A stretch of 48,403 bases of DNA from Bacteroidota bacterium (GTDB lineage: Bacteria; Bacteroidota; Bacteroidia; Bacteroidales; TTA-H9): positions 1 to 48,403 of the forward strand of contig QKGM01000051.1 in the NCBI GenBank assembly GCA_003250395.1, written 5' to 3'. The position numbers were made by a program, and so were the translations under genes. Of the stretch, positions 1-8,378 are shown piece after piece (the first letter of the stretch is position 1; every line of letters starts with the position of its first letter). A model generated the notes under the pieces. That model was not told where the DNA came from, made no database searches, and was given only the letters and a program-made list of their open reading frames with translations.

Positions 1-523
1 TACTCTTATTACTACACCTGACAATAATAAATATGTCGGACTACTATGTCGTAAAATTCTTAAAACTATATTTTAACTATAATAAAAATCAAAGAAAATT
101 TTTATAAATAGAATACAAGAGAAAATTAGTAACACTGAAAGAATTACAAATTCAATTTAAATTACAGAAATCGGTCATGTTAATAAATAATGAGGCCCCC
201 AACTCCCACGGATCCATTAAAGATAACTCTTGACACGTAATAAATCAATCGACAATTAAGTGATTAATAAATTCAAACTATAGCTAAACTGAAACAAGTA
301 TATTATTTTCTCTTCCTTTAATAGGTTTATGGCATTCAAATTTCATAACAACCAATAACGGTATCTCATTCAGACAAACGTAAAATATTAAAGACTTTAC
401 CTGGCACTTTCCTGAGTATCTTATAGAAATTTCCGTTAATTCCAATTGCAACAAAATCATCATGTATCTTTTCATTTTGAACCATTTTTCCTGTTTCTCT
501 ACGTGTAATCCGCTCCTTTCTTT
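1..523. other. AT-rich stretch without a supported gene
   Basis: This stretch is strongly AT-rich. The only open frames are two short overlapping ones on the minus strand (284-475 and 366-575) with low-complexity translations and no recognisable motif. I read it as the intergenic region upstream of the CstA gene, possibly with the end of a gene outside the window further left. Nothing else is visible in it. Confidence 0.5.
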
Positions 524-531
524 TACCTTTG
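524..531 (+). promoter_or_regulatory. Bacteroidetes -7 promoter element for cstA
   Basis: TACCTTTG matches the Bacteroidetes -7 consensus TAnnTTTG and lies 30 bases before the ATG at 562. No good TTG -33 box is seen at the usual distance; GTG at 503-505 is the nearest match. Confidence 0.55.
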
Positions 532-561
532 TTTCGATTAGGCTTAAAACTATAGTTTATA

Positions 562-2019
562 ATGATTACATTCATTGCAGGAGTTGCAATACTGATTACA
601 GGCTACTTCATATATGGCAAAATCATTGAAAGGGTATTTGGAGTTGATCCCCGTCGTGCAACTCCAGCCATATCAACTCCGGATGGGGTTGATTTTATTC
701 CGCTAAGTTGGGGTAAAATTTTTTTAATTCAATTTTTAAACATTGCAGGTCTGGGACCAATCTTTGGTGCTGTTATGGGTGCTGTTTACGGTCCGGTAGT
801 TTTTATCTGGATTGCAATCGGTACTATCTTTGGAGGTGCTGTTCACGATTACTTCAGTGGTATGTTATCTGTCAGGCACAACGGAGGAAGCATCGGTGAA
901 GTAGTTGGTACCTATTTAGGGAAAGGGACCAAACAATTCATGCGACTCTTTACAGTTATTCTCATGATTTTCGTTGGTGCAGTTTTTATAACAGGTCCTG
1001 CTGAAATTTTAGCCGGTATAACCCAATCATCATACAGTTGGATGAGTTTGTTGTTTTGGGGAATTATTATCGTGATCTACTATATACTCGCTACATTATT
1101 GCCTGTTGATAAAATAATTGGACGTATCTACCCTTTTTTTGGAGTAGCGCTCCTTTTTATGGCCATCGGTGTTATAATAGCTCTGTTCACTTCAGGGAAA
1201 ATCATGTCAATGCCGGAACTATTTCCAAATGGATTTCAAAACATGAAATCTAATGCAGAAGCTTCACCAATTTTTCCGATGCTGTTTATCACAGTTGCCT
1301 GTGGCGCAATCAGCGGTTTTCATTCCACACAGGCTCCTCTGATGGCGAGGTGTATCGCTAGTGAAAGATTAGGTCGCCGGGTATTTTATGGTGCAATGGT
1401 TGCAGAAGGACTCGTTGCGATGATATGGGCAGCAGCAGGGATGAGTTTCTATGGCGGAACTGATGGGTTAAATGAAATAGTGGCCAGTAGAACTCCGGCA
1501 AGTATTGTAAGTGAGATATGTAATTCAATGCTGGGAACATTTGGAGGAATTTTGGCACTCATTGGGGTGGTTGCTGCCCCAATCACTTCAGGCGATACCG
1601 CATTCAGAAGCGGGCGTTTAATTGTAGCCGATTTTTTGAATTTCAAACAGTTTTCAATCAGAAATCGCCTGATGATTAGCATTCCCCTTTTTGCAGCCGG
1701 GTTAACACTAACACAGTTAAATTTTGAAATTATCTGGCGATACTTTGGATGGGCAAATCAAACACTAGCGGTCATTGTACTCTGGACCATTACCGTATAC
1801 TTATGGCAGGCAGGAAAACTCTATATTCTTACACTTATCCCGGCGCTATTTATGACGGCAGTTATAACTACTTATATTCTCATCGTTCCGACCGGGTTCG
1901 GGTTACCCCATACACTGGCATATGGAATCGGGATTGGAATTACAATAGTGTTAGGGGGCTATTTTGCATACTATACTAATAGTAACAAAGGCCGGTGGCT
2001 ATCACGCGAAGGGGTGTAA
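562..2019 (+). CDS. cstA: Carbon starvation protein CstA family transporter (short form)
   Basis: An inner-membrane protein of 485 residues with about a dozen hydrophobic helices. The N-terminal half carries the family-typical run with GPIFGAVMGAVYGP near residue 68, then GGAVHDYFSGMLSVRHNGGS near residue 92 and an HSTQAPLMARC segment near residue 255. CstA proteins import peptides or pyruvate when carbon is scarce; E. coli CstA is about 700 residues. The roughly 480-residue form is common in Bacteroidetes and lacks part of the C-terminal region. It stands alone: upstream is a gene-poor stretch and radC ends 5 bases beyond its stop on the other strand. The family is clear, the substrate is not. 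Confidence 0.88.
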   Translation: MITFIAGVAILITGYFIYGKIIERVFGVDPRRATPAISTPDGVDFIPLSWGKIFLIQFLNIAGLGPIFGAVMGAVYGPVVFIWIAIGTIFGGAVHDYFSGMLSVRHNGGSIGEVVGTYLGKGTKQFMRLFTVILMIFVGAVFITGPAEILAGITQSSYSWMSLLFWGIIIVIYYILATLLPVDKIIGRIYPFFGVALLFMAIGVIIALFTSGKIMSMPELFPNGFQNMKSNAEASPIFPMLFITVACGAISGFHSTQAPLMARCIASERLGRRVFYGAMVAEGLVAMIWAAAGMSFYGGTDGLNEIVASRTPASIVSEICNSMLGTFGGILALIGVVAAPITSGDTAFRSGRLIVADFLNFKQFSIRNRLMISIPLFAAGLTLTQLNFEIIWRYFGWANQTLAVIVLWTITVYLWQAGKLYILTLIPALFMTAVITTYILIVPTGFGLPHTLAYGIGIGITIVLGGYFAYYTNSNKGRWLSREGV

Positions 2020-2024
2020 TAAGG

Positions 2025-2723
2025 TCAGATTAATCCCTCATCAGCAAAACTAAAGTAAACATTTTCCCCTACGATTATATGATCGAGCAAATGAAGGTCA
2101 AAATAGTTACAGGCGCCTTTTATTTTTTGTGTCAGATTGGTATCTGATGTGCTGGGTTTAAGATTTCCAGAAGGATGATTATGCCCTAATATAATTCCTT
2201 CAGCCTTCCAGTCGAGGGCAAGTTTAATGATTCGTTTAACATCTACTATTGTACCTGTACTTGAACCTTCACTGATTGAAGTTCGAAATACCACTTTATT
2301 TGCCCTGTTGAGTAATAATATCCAGAAGTGTTCATGATCATGATCAGAAAGAACATCTGCCAAAGCTAAATATGCATCATGGCTGCTTCCTATCTGCATC
2401 CTCCTTTGTGGTTCTGACGCACTGCGGCGTCTGCCAATTTCAAGGGCAGCAATAATTGTTAACGCCTTAGCCTGGCCAACTCCTTTTATTTGCACCAAAT
2501 CAGTCACTGATTTTCTTGAAAGCTCCAATAGGTTATCGTTGGCTGTCTTCAGGATACGTTTGGAGAGATCAACTGCTGATTCATTCTTCGATCCGGTAGT
2601 AATAAGTATTGCTATTAACTCGGCATCACTCAACGACTGACGTCCTTTTAACAAAAGCTTCTCTCTTGGACGATCGTCTTCTGCCCACTGGTTGATCGGG
2701 GTATAGCTGTTGTTGTATTCCAT
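2025..2723 (-). CDS. radC: RadC-like JAB/MPN-domain protein
   Basis: A RadC-family protein (formerly DUF2466) of 232 residues from the ATG at 2723. It has an N-terminal UPF0758/helix-hairpin-helix part with LKGRQSLSDAELIAILI and the helix-hairpin-helix KGVGQAKA, then a JAB metalloprotease-like domain. That domain carries the metal-binding signature HNHPSGNLKPSTSD. An open frame continues 30 codons upstream to 2813, but that extension (MVFREVCIL...) does not resemble the family, and MEYNNSYTPINQWAEDDRP is the typical start. Despite its name the family's role in DNA repair is not established; a nuclease or protease activity has been suggested. It shares an inverted-repeat terminator region with rpsT upstream. 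Confidence 0.93.
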   Translation of the reverse strand: MEYNNSYTPINQWAEDDRPREKLLLKGRQSLSDAELIAILITTGSKNESAVDLSKRILKTANDNLLELSRKSVTDLVQIKGVGQAKALTIIAALEIGRRRSASEPQRRMQIGSSHDAYLALADVLSDHDHEHFWILLLNRANKVVFRTSISEGSSTGTIVDVKRIIKLALDWKAEGIILGHNHPSGNLKPSTSDTNLTQKIKGACNYFDLHLLDHIIVGENVYFSFADEGLI

Positions 2724-2811
2724 AGTTGCAGAAAAAAAATCAAGTACCAAGATAACATAATCCGGAAACACAAACAATTTCTGACCCAGAATACAAACTT
2801 CTCGAAACACC

Positions 2812-2844
2812 AAAACGCCCTGAATTCAATGATTCAGAGCGTTT
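2812..2844 (-). terminator. Hairpin downstream of rpsT
   Basis: Arms at 2812-2825 and 2832-2844 pair (AAACGC and CTGAAT against ATTCAG and GCGTTT) with one mismatch and a 6-base loop. On the minus strand the stem is followed by TTTTGGTGTTT. It sits just past the rpsT stop and before radC, as expected for an intrinsic terminator of rpsT. Confidence 0.6.
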
Positions 2845-2881
2845 CGTAAAAAAATATTTTAACTTTCGTGAGGCTAAGGCC

Positions 2882-3133
2882 TTACATGGCATTCACTTTC
2901 TTTGCCAGCTTTGACTTCAGATTGGAAGCTTTATTCTTATGGATAATAGCTTTCTTTGCGAGTTTATCAAGCAATGAAACAACTTTGGGAAGCTGACCTG
3001 TGGCTTCTCCTTTATCCGTAAGGCTACGGAATTGTCTGACAGCATTACGCATCGTACGGGCGTAATAACGGTTCCTAAGTCTTTTCTTTTCGTTGGCGCG
3101 AATTCTTTTTAATGCCGATTTATGATTTGCCAT
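2882..3133 (-). CDS. rpsT: 30S ribosomal protein S20
   Basis: A small, very basic protein of 83 residues starting [18 protein letters not shown], which is the hallmark of bacterial S20. S20 binds 16S rRNA early in assembly of the small subunit. Length and lysine/arginine content fit the family. It is transcribed alone from a promoter with a TACCTTTG element and ends in a hairpin before radC. Confidence 0.98.
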   Translation of the reverse strand: MANHKSALKRIRANEKKRLRNRYYARTMRNAVRQFRSLTDKGEATGQLPKVVSLLDKLAKKAIIHKNKASNLKSKLAKKVNAM

Positions 3134-3172
3134 GTTTTACAGCGTATTGGTTTTTCCGTTTTTAAGGGAGTG

Positions 3173-3180
3173 CAAAGGTA
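3173..3180 (-). promoter_or_regulatory. -7 promoter element for rpsT
   Basis: On the minus strand the sequence reads TACCTTTG, a full match to TAnnTTTG, 40 bases before the rpsT ATG. No clear -33 TTG is seen. Confidence 0.6.
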
Positions 3181-3266
3181 AGTATTTTTTATATAAAGAA
3201 CATCCTTATGACAAATAAATTTCTTCACATTCTTTACCTGGCTATGTTTTCAAAATATAAATCACT

Positions 3267-4784
3267 TTAAACTCTTGATAACGAATAAGCGTCTCCTATA
3301 TAATCAATTAGTGAACTGGCTGAAATCCATTCCTCAGCTTTAATTGATGAAGCAAGATCCCCTGCCATCCCGTGAAGCCAGGTTCCAACCAAGGCGGCAT
3401 CGACCGGATCATACCCCTGAGCAAGCAATCCTGTAAGAATTCCTGTCAGAACGTCTCCGCTACCGGCAGTAGCCATACCAGGATTTCCGGTATTGTTCCA
3501 AATTGTCGATCCATCAGGGAGCGTGATCGAAGAATGAAATCCTTTTCTAATTATAATAATCTTATATCTAACCGATAATTCTCTTTGTTTTTCAATTGCA
3601 TCAAAGGTATTGTTACTCACCCCTGTCAGCCGGTCGAATTCTCCGGGATGAGGTGTCAGTATGGTACCAGGTCTGAGGAAAGCCAGCATTGTAGGGTTCT
3701 CCGAAATTATATTCAGGGCATCTGCATCAAGAACAATCCTGCCCAGGAAAAATGCCAACAGATTTTTCAGCATCTTTGTATTTTCTGAGGTCACACCTAA
3801 GCCAGGACCTACTCCAACAGCTTCAAATTTGTCTATCAATGGTAGATCAGTTATGTTCTCTCCAGGTCGTCTAATACGGACCATTATCTCAGGACAATAG
3901 CTATTAATTGCAGAAACACTCCCCGCAGGAAGATAAGCTGTAACCAATCCTGCTCCTATTTTAAGACAGGCCTTGGATGACAGCAATGCTGCCCCGGCTT
4001 TATCATCTGACCCGGCTATAATTAAGGCATGACCATAGGTACCCTTATGTCCTGAACGTATGCGGTAAGGTATTCTACTCTTAATATCTATATGCGTCAG
4101 GAGAAAATTCTTTGTTTCAGCATTCTCGATATACCTGGGGTGTAATCCAATATCAAAGTAGTGTACTTTTCCACTCCATTGTTCATTTTCGGGAAACAGG
4201 AGGCTCATTTTGACCGGTAAAAAAGAGAGCGTGTGATGGGCTCTGAAAATGGAATTACAATCCATATCAATGAGCCCGTCGGCTTGAAGCCCGGATGGAA
4301 TATCAATCGATACACGTAATACATCCTGCCCGTTCAAATATCTTATAACCTCTGCAAATATCCCCTCTGGTTGCTTGGAAAGCCCGTTTCCAAATATTGC
4401 ATCCAAAACAACACCAGGTTGATCAATCGTTGGAAAATTATCGAAGGAGTTAACCGTAATTATCTTCGCAAGATTCTGATCAGCAAGTCGGTTCAGGTTG
4501 ATAATAAAATCGGGAGTATGCTTCATTTTATCATTTTCCACTACAATTGCCCTGACTTTATATCCATCTCTGGCAAGATGCCTTGCGATCACCAATCCAT
4601 CTCCACCATTATTACCTGGTCCACATACAACGTTTACCTTATGATCAGGGGGCAAAACGTACCGTAACCAATCTGAGCACTTCATTGCTGCACGCTCCAT
4701 TAGCTGGTCAGATGTGATTGGCTCCTGTTTAATCGTATATGAATCTGCTTCACGAATCTGGGTAGATGTAAGAATCTTTATCAT
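3267..4784 (-). CDS. nnr: Bifunctional NAD(P)H-hydrate epimerase / ADP-dependent dehydratase
   Basis: A repair enzyme of 505 residues that restores damaged NADHX and NADPHX. Residues 1 to about 215 are the YjeF-N epimerase domain, with VVCGPGNNGGDGLVIARHLA near residue 52. Residues about 230 to 505 are the ribokinase-like dehydratase domain, with GTYGHALIIAGSDDKAGAA, LTPHPGEFDRLTG and the nucleotide-binding NTGNPGMATAGSGDVLTG. The length is that of the fused bacterial form. The start MIKILTSTQIREAD is the usual family start. It has its own promoter and no operon partner. Confidence 0.96.
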   Translation of the reverse strand: MIKILTSTQIREADSYTIKQEPITSDQLMERAAMKCSDWLRYVLPPDHKVNVVCGPGNNGGDGLVIARHLARDGYKVRAIVVENDKMKHTPDFIINLNRLADQNLAKIITVNSFDNFPTIDQPGVVLDAIFGNGLSKQPEGIFAEVIRYLNGQDVLRVSIDIPSGLQADGLIDMDCNSIFRAHHTLSFLPVKMSLLFPENEQWSGKVHYFDIGLHPRYIENAETKNFLLTHIDIKSRIPYRIRSGHKGTYGHALIIAGSDDKAGAALLSSKACLKIGAGLVTAYLPAGSVSAINSYCPEIMVRIRRPGENITDLPLIDKFEAVGVGPGLGVTSENTKMLKNLLAFFLGRIVLDADALNIISENPTMLAFLRPGTILTPHPGEFDRLTGVSNNTFDAIEKQRELSVRYKIIIIRKGFHSSITLPDGSTIWNNTGNPGMATAGSGDVLTGILTGLLAQGYDPVDAALVGTWLHGMAGDLASSIKAEEWISASSLIDYIGDAYSLSRV

Positions 4785-4807
4785 TGATTACCTATGTTTA
4801 ATCTGTA

Positions 4808-4815
4808 CAAAGGTA
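4808..4815 (-). promoter_or_regulatory. -7 promoter element for nnr
   Basis: The minus strand reads TACCTTTG, 24 bases upstream of the nnr ATG. It fits TAnnTTTG fully; no -33 box is evident. Confidence 0.55.
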
Positions 4816-5152
4816 GTCATCACCAACCATAGTTAAATTCCTCTTCCTCCCAAAAGATAAATATTTTAATTTATAGAAAATTATTTACTGAGAGAAATTA
4901 TAAAAAACCAGTTTAAAAGCCGCTCAACAATATCATTGGACAGGGGTTAATCAAATCTACCAGGATCCATATTGCTATACAACAACAGTCTTTGTCATTT
5001 CACAAATTCAGTTGGAAAATTGACTAAAGGCATCATCAGAGACAATTTGATTTTGATACTCACAAAATTAAATACATAAAAAATATTAAGAAATGTAAAA
5101 ATCAGCCTTAACAGGAATACCCTGCTTAGTGAACACGTGATGGACTTACGGA
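4816..5152. other. Divergent intergenic region without a gene
   Basis: AT-rich spacer between divergent nnr and hydE. Apart from the two promoters at its edges I see no open frame, hairpin or repeat that I can support. Confidence 0.5.
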
Positions 5153-5180
5153 TTGAATTGTGGTGAATTGATTACTTTTG
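5153..5180 (+). promoter_or_regulatory. Promoter of hydE; decides its start codon
   Basis: TTG at 5153-5155 and TACTTTTG at 5173-5180 are separated by 17 bases, close to the Bacteroidetes -33/-7 arrangement. The -7 element contains the TTG at 5178 that opens the long frame, so that TTG should lie upstream of the transcript. The ATG at 5196 is the credible start, giving a leader of about 10 bases. Confidence 0.65.
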
Positions 5181-5195
5181 CCAAAAACATTTAGA

Positions 5196-6293
5196 ATGAC
5201 CGAACAGACTGTCGGGTTGTTACTTAAAAACAAACTGACGCATAACGATCTTGTCACATTGCTCAATGCTCAGGGAGAACTTCGCAAAGCTCTGTTTTCC
5301 AAAGCAGCTGAGATCAAGAAAGAGTACCTTGGCAACAAAGTGTACTTCCGCGGGTTAATCGAATACTCAAATATTTGTTCAAAAAACTGCTACTATTGTG
5401 GTGTCAGGAGGGGGAACCACAAAGTTGAACGATACCAGCTTGCAGATATTGAGGTTCTTGATGCTGCCCGGTTCGCCCTTGATAATCATTTTGCCAGTAT
5501 AGTCATTCAATCGGGTGAACGTTCAGATCAGAAATTTGTCGACACTATTGAAAAATTACTCTTAAAAATCAAAGCAATGTCTAATGGTCGGCTGGGAATT
5601 ACCCTTTCTTTGGGTGAACAGTCCGAACAGACATACGAAAGATGGTTTAAAGCAGGAGCACATCGTTACCTGCTCCGGATTGAAACTTCTGACAGAGATC
5701 TATATTCTAAACTTCATCCAAATGATTCCATCCATGATTTCGATGCACGGATTGAATCTCTAAATTCATTACGGAAGGTTGGCTATCAGGTAGGTTCAGG
5801 TGTTATGATAGGTCTGCCTTTTCAATCTCCCGAAAGTTTAGCAAACGACCTGCTTTTTCTGAAAAAAATAGATATCGATATGGCAGGTATGGGTCCCTTT
5901 ATTGAGCACAAAGAAACCCCTCTTTATAGGTATGCCGGAGAATTGCTATCAAGACAAGAGCGTTTTGAATTATCGCTCAAGATGGTCGCCTTACTTCGTA
6001 TCTTGATGAAAAATATAAATATTGCTGCTACAACAGCAATGCAAACCATCGATCCCCAGGGAAGAGAGAAATCAATTATGGTCGGTTCCAATGTTATCAT
6101 GCCCAATCTGACACCACTTAAATATCGGGAGAATTATAAACTCTATGAAGACAAGCCCTGTATTGATGAGGAAGCCGAACAATGCCGAAGTTGCCTGGAA
6201 GCCCGCATTCATATCGCAGGTAATGAGATAGGATGGGATGAATGGGGAGATTCAAAACATTTCATGCAGAGAACCACAAACCCGAACAATTGA
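5196..6293 (+). CDS. hydE: [FeFe]-hydrogenase H-cluster radical SAM maturase HydE
   Basis: A radical-SAM enzyme of 365 residues counted from ATG 5196. The [4Fe-4S] motif C61-x3-C65-x2-C68 sits in NICSKNCYYCGVRRGN, which is typical of HydE. Near the C-terminus C322-x7-C330-x2-C333 matches the second, dispensable cluster site known in Thermotoga HydE. HydE helps build the dithiolate-bridged 2Fe subcluster of [FeFe] hydrogenase together with HydF and HydG. Neither partner nor a hydrogenase is in this window, so the gene is an orphan here. BioB and PylB relatives are the alternatives, but GVRRGN plus the C-terminal cluster favour HydE. Confidence 0.88.
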   Translation: MTEQTVGLLLKNKLTHNDLVTLLNAQGELRKALFSKAAEIKKEYLGNKVYFRGLIEYSNICSKNCYYCGVRRGNHKVERYQLADIEVLDAARFALDNHFASIVIQSGERSDQKFVDTIEKLLLKIKAMSNGRLGITLSLGEQSEQTYERWFKAGAHRYLLRIETSDRDLYSKLHPNDSIHDFDARIESLNSLRKVGYQVGSGVMIGLPFQSPESLANDLLFLKKIDIDMAGMGPFIEHKETPLYRYAGELLSRQERFELSLKMVALLRILMKNINIAATTAMQTIDPQGREKSIMVGSNVIMPNLTPLKYRENYKLYEDKPCIDEEAEQCRSCLEARIHIAGNEIGWDEWGDSKHFMQRTTNPNN

Positions 6294-6348
6294 TCTCAAG
6301 ATAAATCTGGAGCCTCACGCTGATTCAGATAGCTTTCCTACTTATTTT

Positions 6349-6906
6349 TTATCTTCTTACCTGAAGTTGAAGACTTCTGAACCTATTTCCAATTTCAAGC
6401 TTTAACGTATAACACCCACAGGGAACTGAGGTGATATCGATTGGATCTTCATGGTTTACAGTACTGAAATAGACTTGCTTTCCCATACATGTAAACAAAT
6501 ACAGATTGGCTTTATGTCCATTCTTAACTACCAGATAATCCGATGCAGGGTTAGGATAAACTGTTACATCAGTTAATTGAAGCTGCATATCCTCTGTTGG
6601 GTCAATGGCTACTTTACCGGACGCCGGGGAAAGGCTTTCCTCAAGCGTGACCGGACAACAAAGAGCCTGGTAGCTTGTTGAACCTGGTTGTCTGATCAAT
6701 TTAACTAAATGATCAGGCTGACTTGAAACAGGATGATGATCATCATTGAGTATACCCACTGATTTAACAACAGGTACCATGTTGATCTTTACATTAACCG
6801 GGATAATTGTCGCAATCCCTGCGTTTACAGCAGGAAAAATTGCGAAAGCAAACAGAACTAAGATTAATCGATGCAAAGCAGGGACTCTGGTTGAACTGTA
6901 TCTCAT
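6349..6906 (-). CDS. Small secreted protein with T9SS type A sorting domain
   Basis: A protein of 185 residues with an N-terminal signal peptide (LHRLILVLFAFAIFPAVNA, cleavage near residue 29). After a linker without recognisable domain, residues about 115-185 form a T9SS type A C-terminal sorting domain: VTVYPNPASDYLVVKN, then FTCMGKQVYFS and CYTLKLEIGNRFRSLQLQV. Such domains route proteins through the outer membrane by the PorSS/T9SS system. The cargo part is only about 85 residues, very short for this class, so the protein may be a truncated remnant or a small exported peptide carrier. It starts 29 bases after the LacI gene and may be co-transcribed with it. Confidence 0.8.
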   Translation of the reverse strand: MRYSSTRVPALHRLILVLFAFAIFPAVNAGIATIIPVNVKINMVPVVKSVGILNDDHHPVSSQPDHLVKLIRQPGSTSYQALCCPVTLEESLSPASGKVAIDPTEDMQLQLTDVTVYPNPASDYLVVKNGHKANLYLFTCMGKQVYFSTVNHEDPIDITSVPCGCYTLKLEIGNRFRSLQLQVRR

Positions 6907-6935
6907 GATTGATCAAATTTTCATATCTAAAAATT

Positions 6936-7991
6936 TCACAAAACTTCACTAAGCATTTCAGCATTTTGACTGACATAAACTGAAGACTCCCTGGGAATAA
7001 ACTTAGTAGAGAGCAAAAAATGCTGAGCCGATTTAACCGACCTGTCCAATCGTAAAATGTCGAGCAGTTTGTTTGCAGCTGCTTCAGCAATCTGATTTAC
7101 AGGTTGTGATACCGCTGATACAGTCGGATGACCTATTTCAAACAAATCAAGATCGTCAAAAGTAATCAATCCTAACTGTTCCGGTATATTAATATTCCTT
7201 TTACGGGCGAATTGAAGGGTGGATACTGCTAACCTGTTATTAATGGCAAAAATGGCATCTATCCCAAGCTTCATCAGTTCATCTAGTTCATCTTCTGCTT
7301 TCGTATCAAGGTTGGTAAAAGGAATTTCTCTTATAATCCTTTCGTTAATCCTGATACCTGAATTTTTTAAGGCTTTGCGATAACCTGCCTCACGATCACG
7401 CAGATTTCTTAAATGAGCAGGACCGGGTTTAAGCAAGGCTATTTTACGAAAACCTTCTTTAATAAGATGATTAACAGCGTGAAAACTACCTTCTGTATTA
7501 TCGACTCCAATATAATCAATATCGTTAATATTTAAACTTCTATCAATCAACACTATTGGAAATCCATCATTCTTTAACTGTACAAATTCAGCCTTGGTTG
7601 ATTGGGTAGATGCAACTATCAATCCATCAACCTGTCGCTCAGTAAATTTTCGGATTAGTTGTAGTTCACGTTCAATATTTTCATCAGAACTACTGATTAT
7701 TAAATTATAGCCTGCTTTGTTCGCAATGTCCTCAATAATTCTGGCAATACGGCTAAAAAAAATGTTCGCAATATCCGGAACTATTAATCCAATCATCATA
7801 CTCTTTCCAAGCCTAAGCCCTCTGGCTATATGATTGGGTATGTAATTCAATTCCTTAGCCTTTAACCAGACTCTTTCCTGGGTTGCTTTACTTATCCCGT
7901 TTTTATCCCCCTGATGATTCAACACCATAGAAACCAAGGCCTTGCTAACCCCCAGACTAACAGCAATATCGTTTAAAACGACCTTTTTCAA
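6936..7991 (-). CDS. LacI-family transcriptional regulator
   Basis: A DNA-binding regulator of 351 residues. Residues 3-50 form the LacI helix-turn-helix (VVLNDIAVSLGVSKALVSMV) and hinge region, with GLRLGKSMMIGLIVPDIAN leading into the periplasmic-binding-like effector domain. That domain includes VDGLIVAST, PIVLIDRS and DDLDLFEIGHPTVSAVSQP. Members sense a small ligand, usually a sugar, and bind palindromes with a central CG. The gene lies divergent from the acyl-CoA block starting at 8379, with an AAACGTTT palindrome in the spacer, so it may control itself, that block or both. This is inference; the ligand is not visible in the sequence. Confidence 0.93.
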   Translation of the reverse strand: MKKVVLNDIAVSLGVSKALVSMVLNHQGDKNGISKATQERVWLKAKELNYIPNHIARGLRLGKSMMIGLIVPDIANIFFSRIARIIEDIANKAGYNLIISSSDENIERELQLIRKFTERQVDGLIVASTQSTKAEFVQLKNDGFPIVLIDRSLNINDIDYIGVDNTEGSFHAVNHLIKEGFRKIALLKPGPAHLRNLRDREAGYRKALKNSGIRINERIIREIPFTNLDTKAEDELDELMKLGIDAIFAINNRLAVSTLQFARKRNINIPEQLGLITFDDLDLFEIGHPTVSAVSQPVNQIAEAAANKLLDILRLDRSVKSAQHFLLSTKFIPRESSVYVSQNAEMLSEVL

Positions 7992-8315
7992 AGCAAATTA
8001 GTACTTTAATATCTAGTTTTAAAATATTTAGGTGACAAATATTATTGACTGAAACCTAAAACGTTTAATTAAAAACAAACAACTACAAATAGCTGAATTT
8101 TAAATTCTTATATCCGTATGAACAAAATATTATGTCAATGTAAAAGTAACATTCTTTAAAATAAACTAAGACTTTTTGAACCAAAAAATCAAAAAAAACT
8201 GGCAAACAAAACGTATTGCACCAATTTTCAATTATTTACCGCGATCATCAAAGATTAAATACTGTTCTCAAGAAAAACAATCTGTTCAGAAATTTTAGAA
8301 AATCAGAATTCAAAC
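7992..8315. other. Regulatory spacer between the LacI gene and the acyl-CoA block
   Basis: AT-rich spacer without an open frame of note. It holds the AAACGTTT palindrome and, at about 8207, a second partial CG-centred match (AAAACGTAT). I see no other structure. Confidence 0.5.
8056..8067. promoter_or_regulatory. Candidate LacI-type operator
   Basis: The sequence TAAAACGTTTAA has a perfect 8-base palindrome AAACGTTT at 8058-8065 with the central CG typical of LacI-family operators. It lies 65 bases upstream of the LacI gene start, in the divergent spacer. The assignment rests on shape and place only. Confidence 0.4.
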
Positions 8316-8346
8316 TTTGCCCGAAAACGATTGTTGGTTACATTTG
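8316..8346 (+). promoter_or_regulatory. Promoter of the acyl-CoA operon
   Basis: TTTG at 8316-8319, 19 bases of spacer, and TACATTTG at 8339-8346 form a full match to the Bacteroidetes promoter consensus. Transcription should begin near 8353, about 26 bases before the crotonase ATG. Confidence 0.75.
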
Positions 8347-8378
8347 TTGATTCTGATTAAATTCCAATCGACTAATCT

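Noticed and set aside
284..575. Two overlapping minus-strand open frames of 63 and 69 codons
   Set aside because: They overlap each other in different frames, are AT-rich and low in complexity, show no motif and clash with the promoter of cstA.
5178..5195. TTG start extending HydE by six residues
   Set aside because: The TTG is part of a full -7 promoter element, so it would not be in the transcript.
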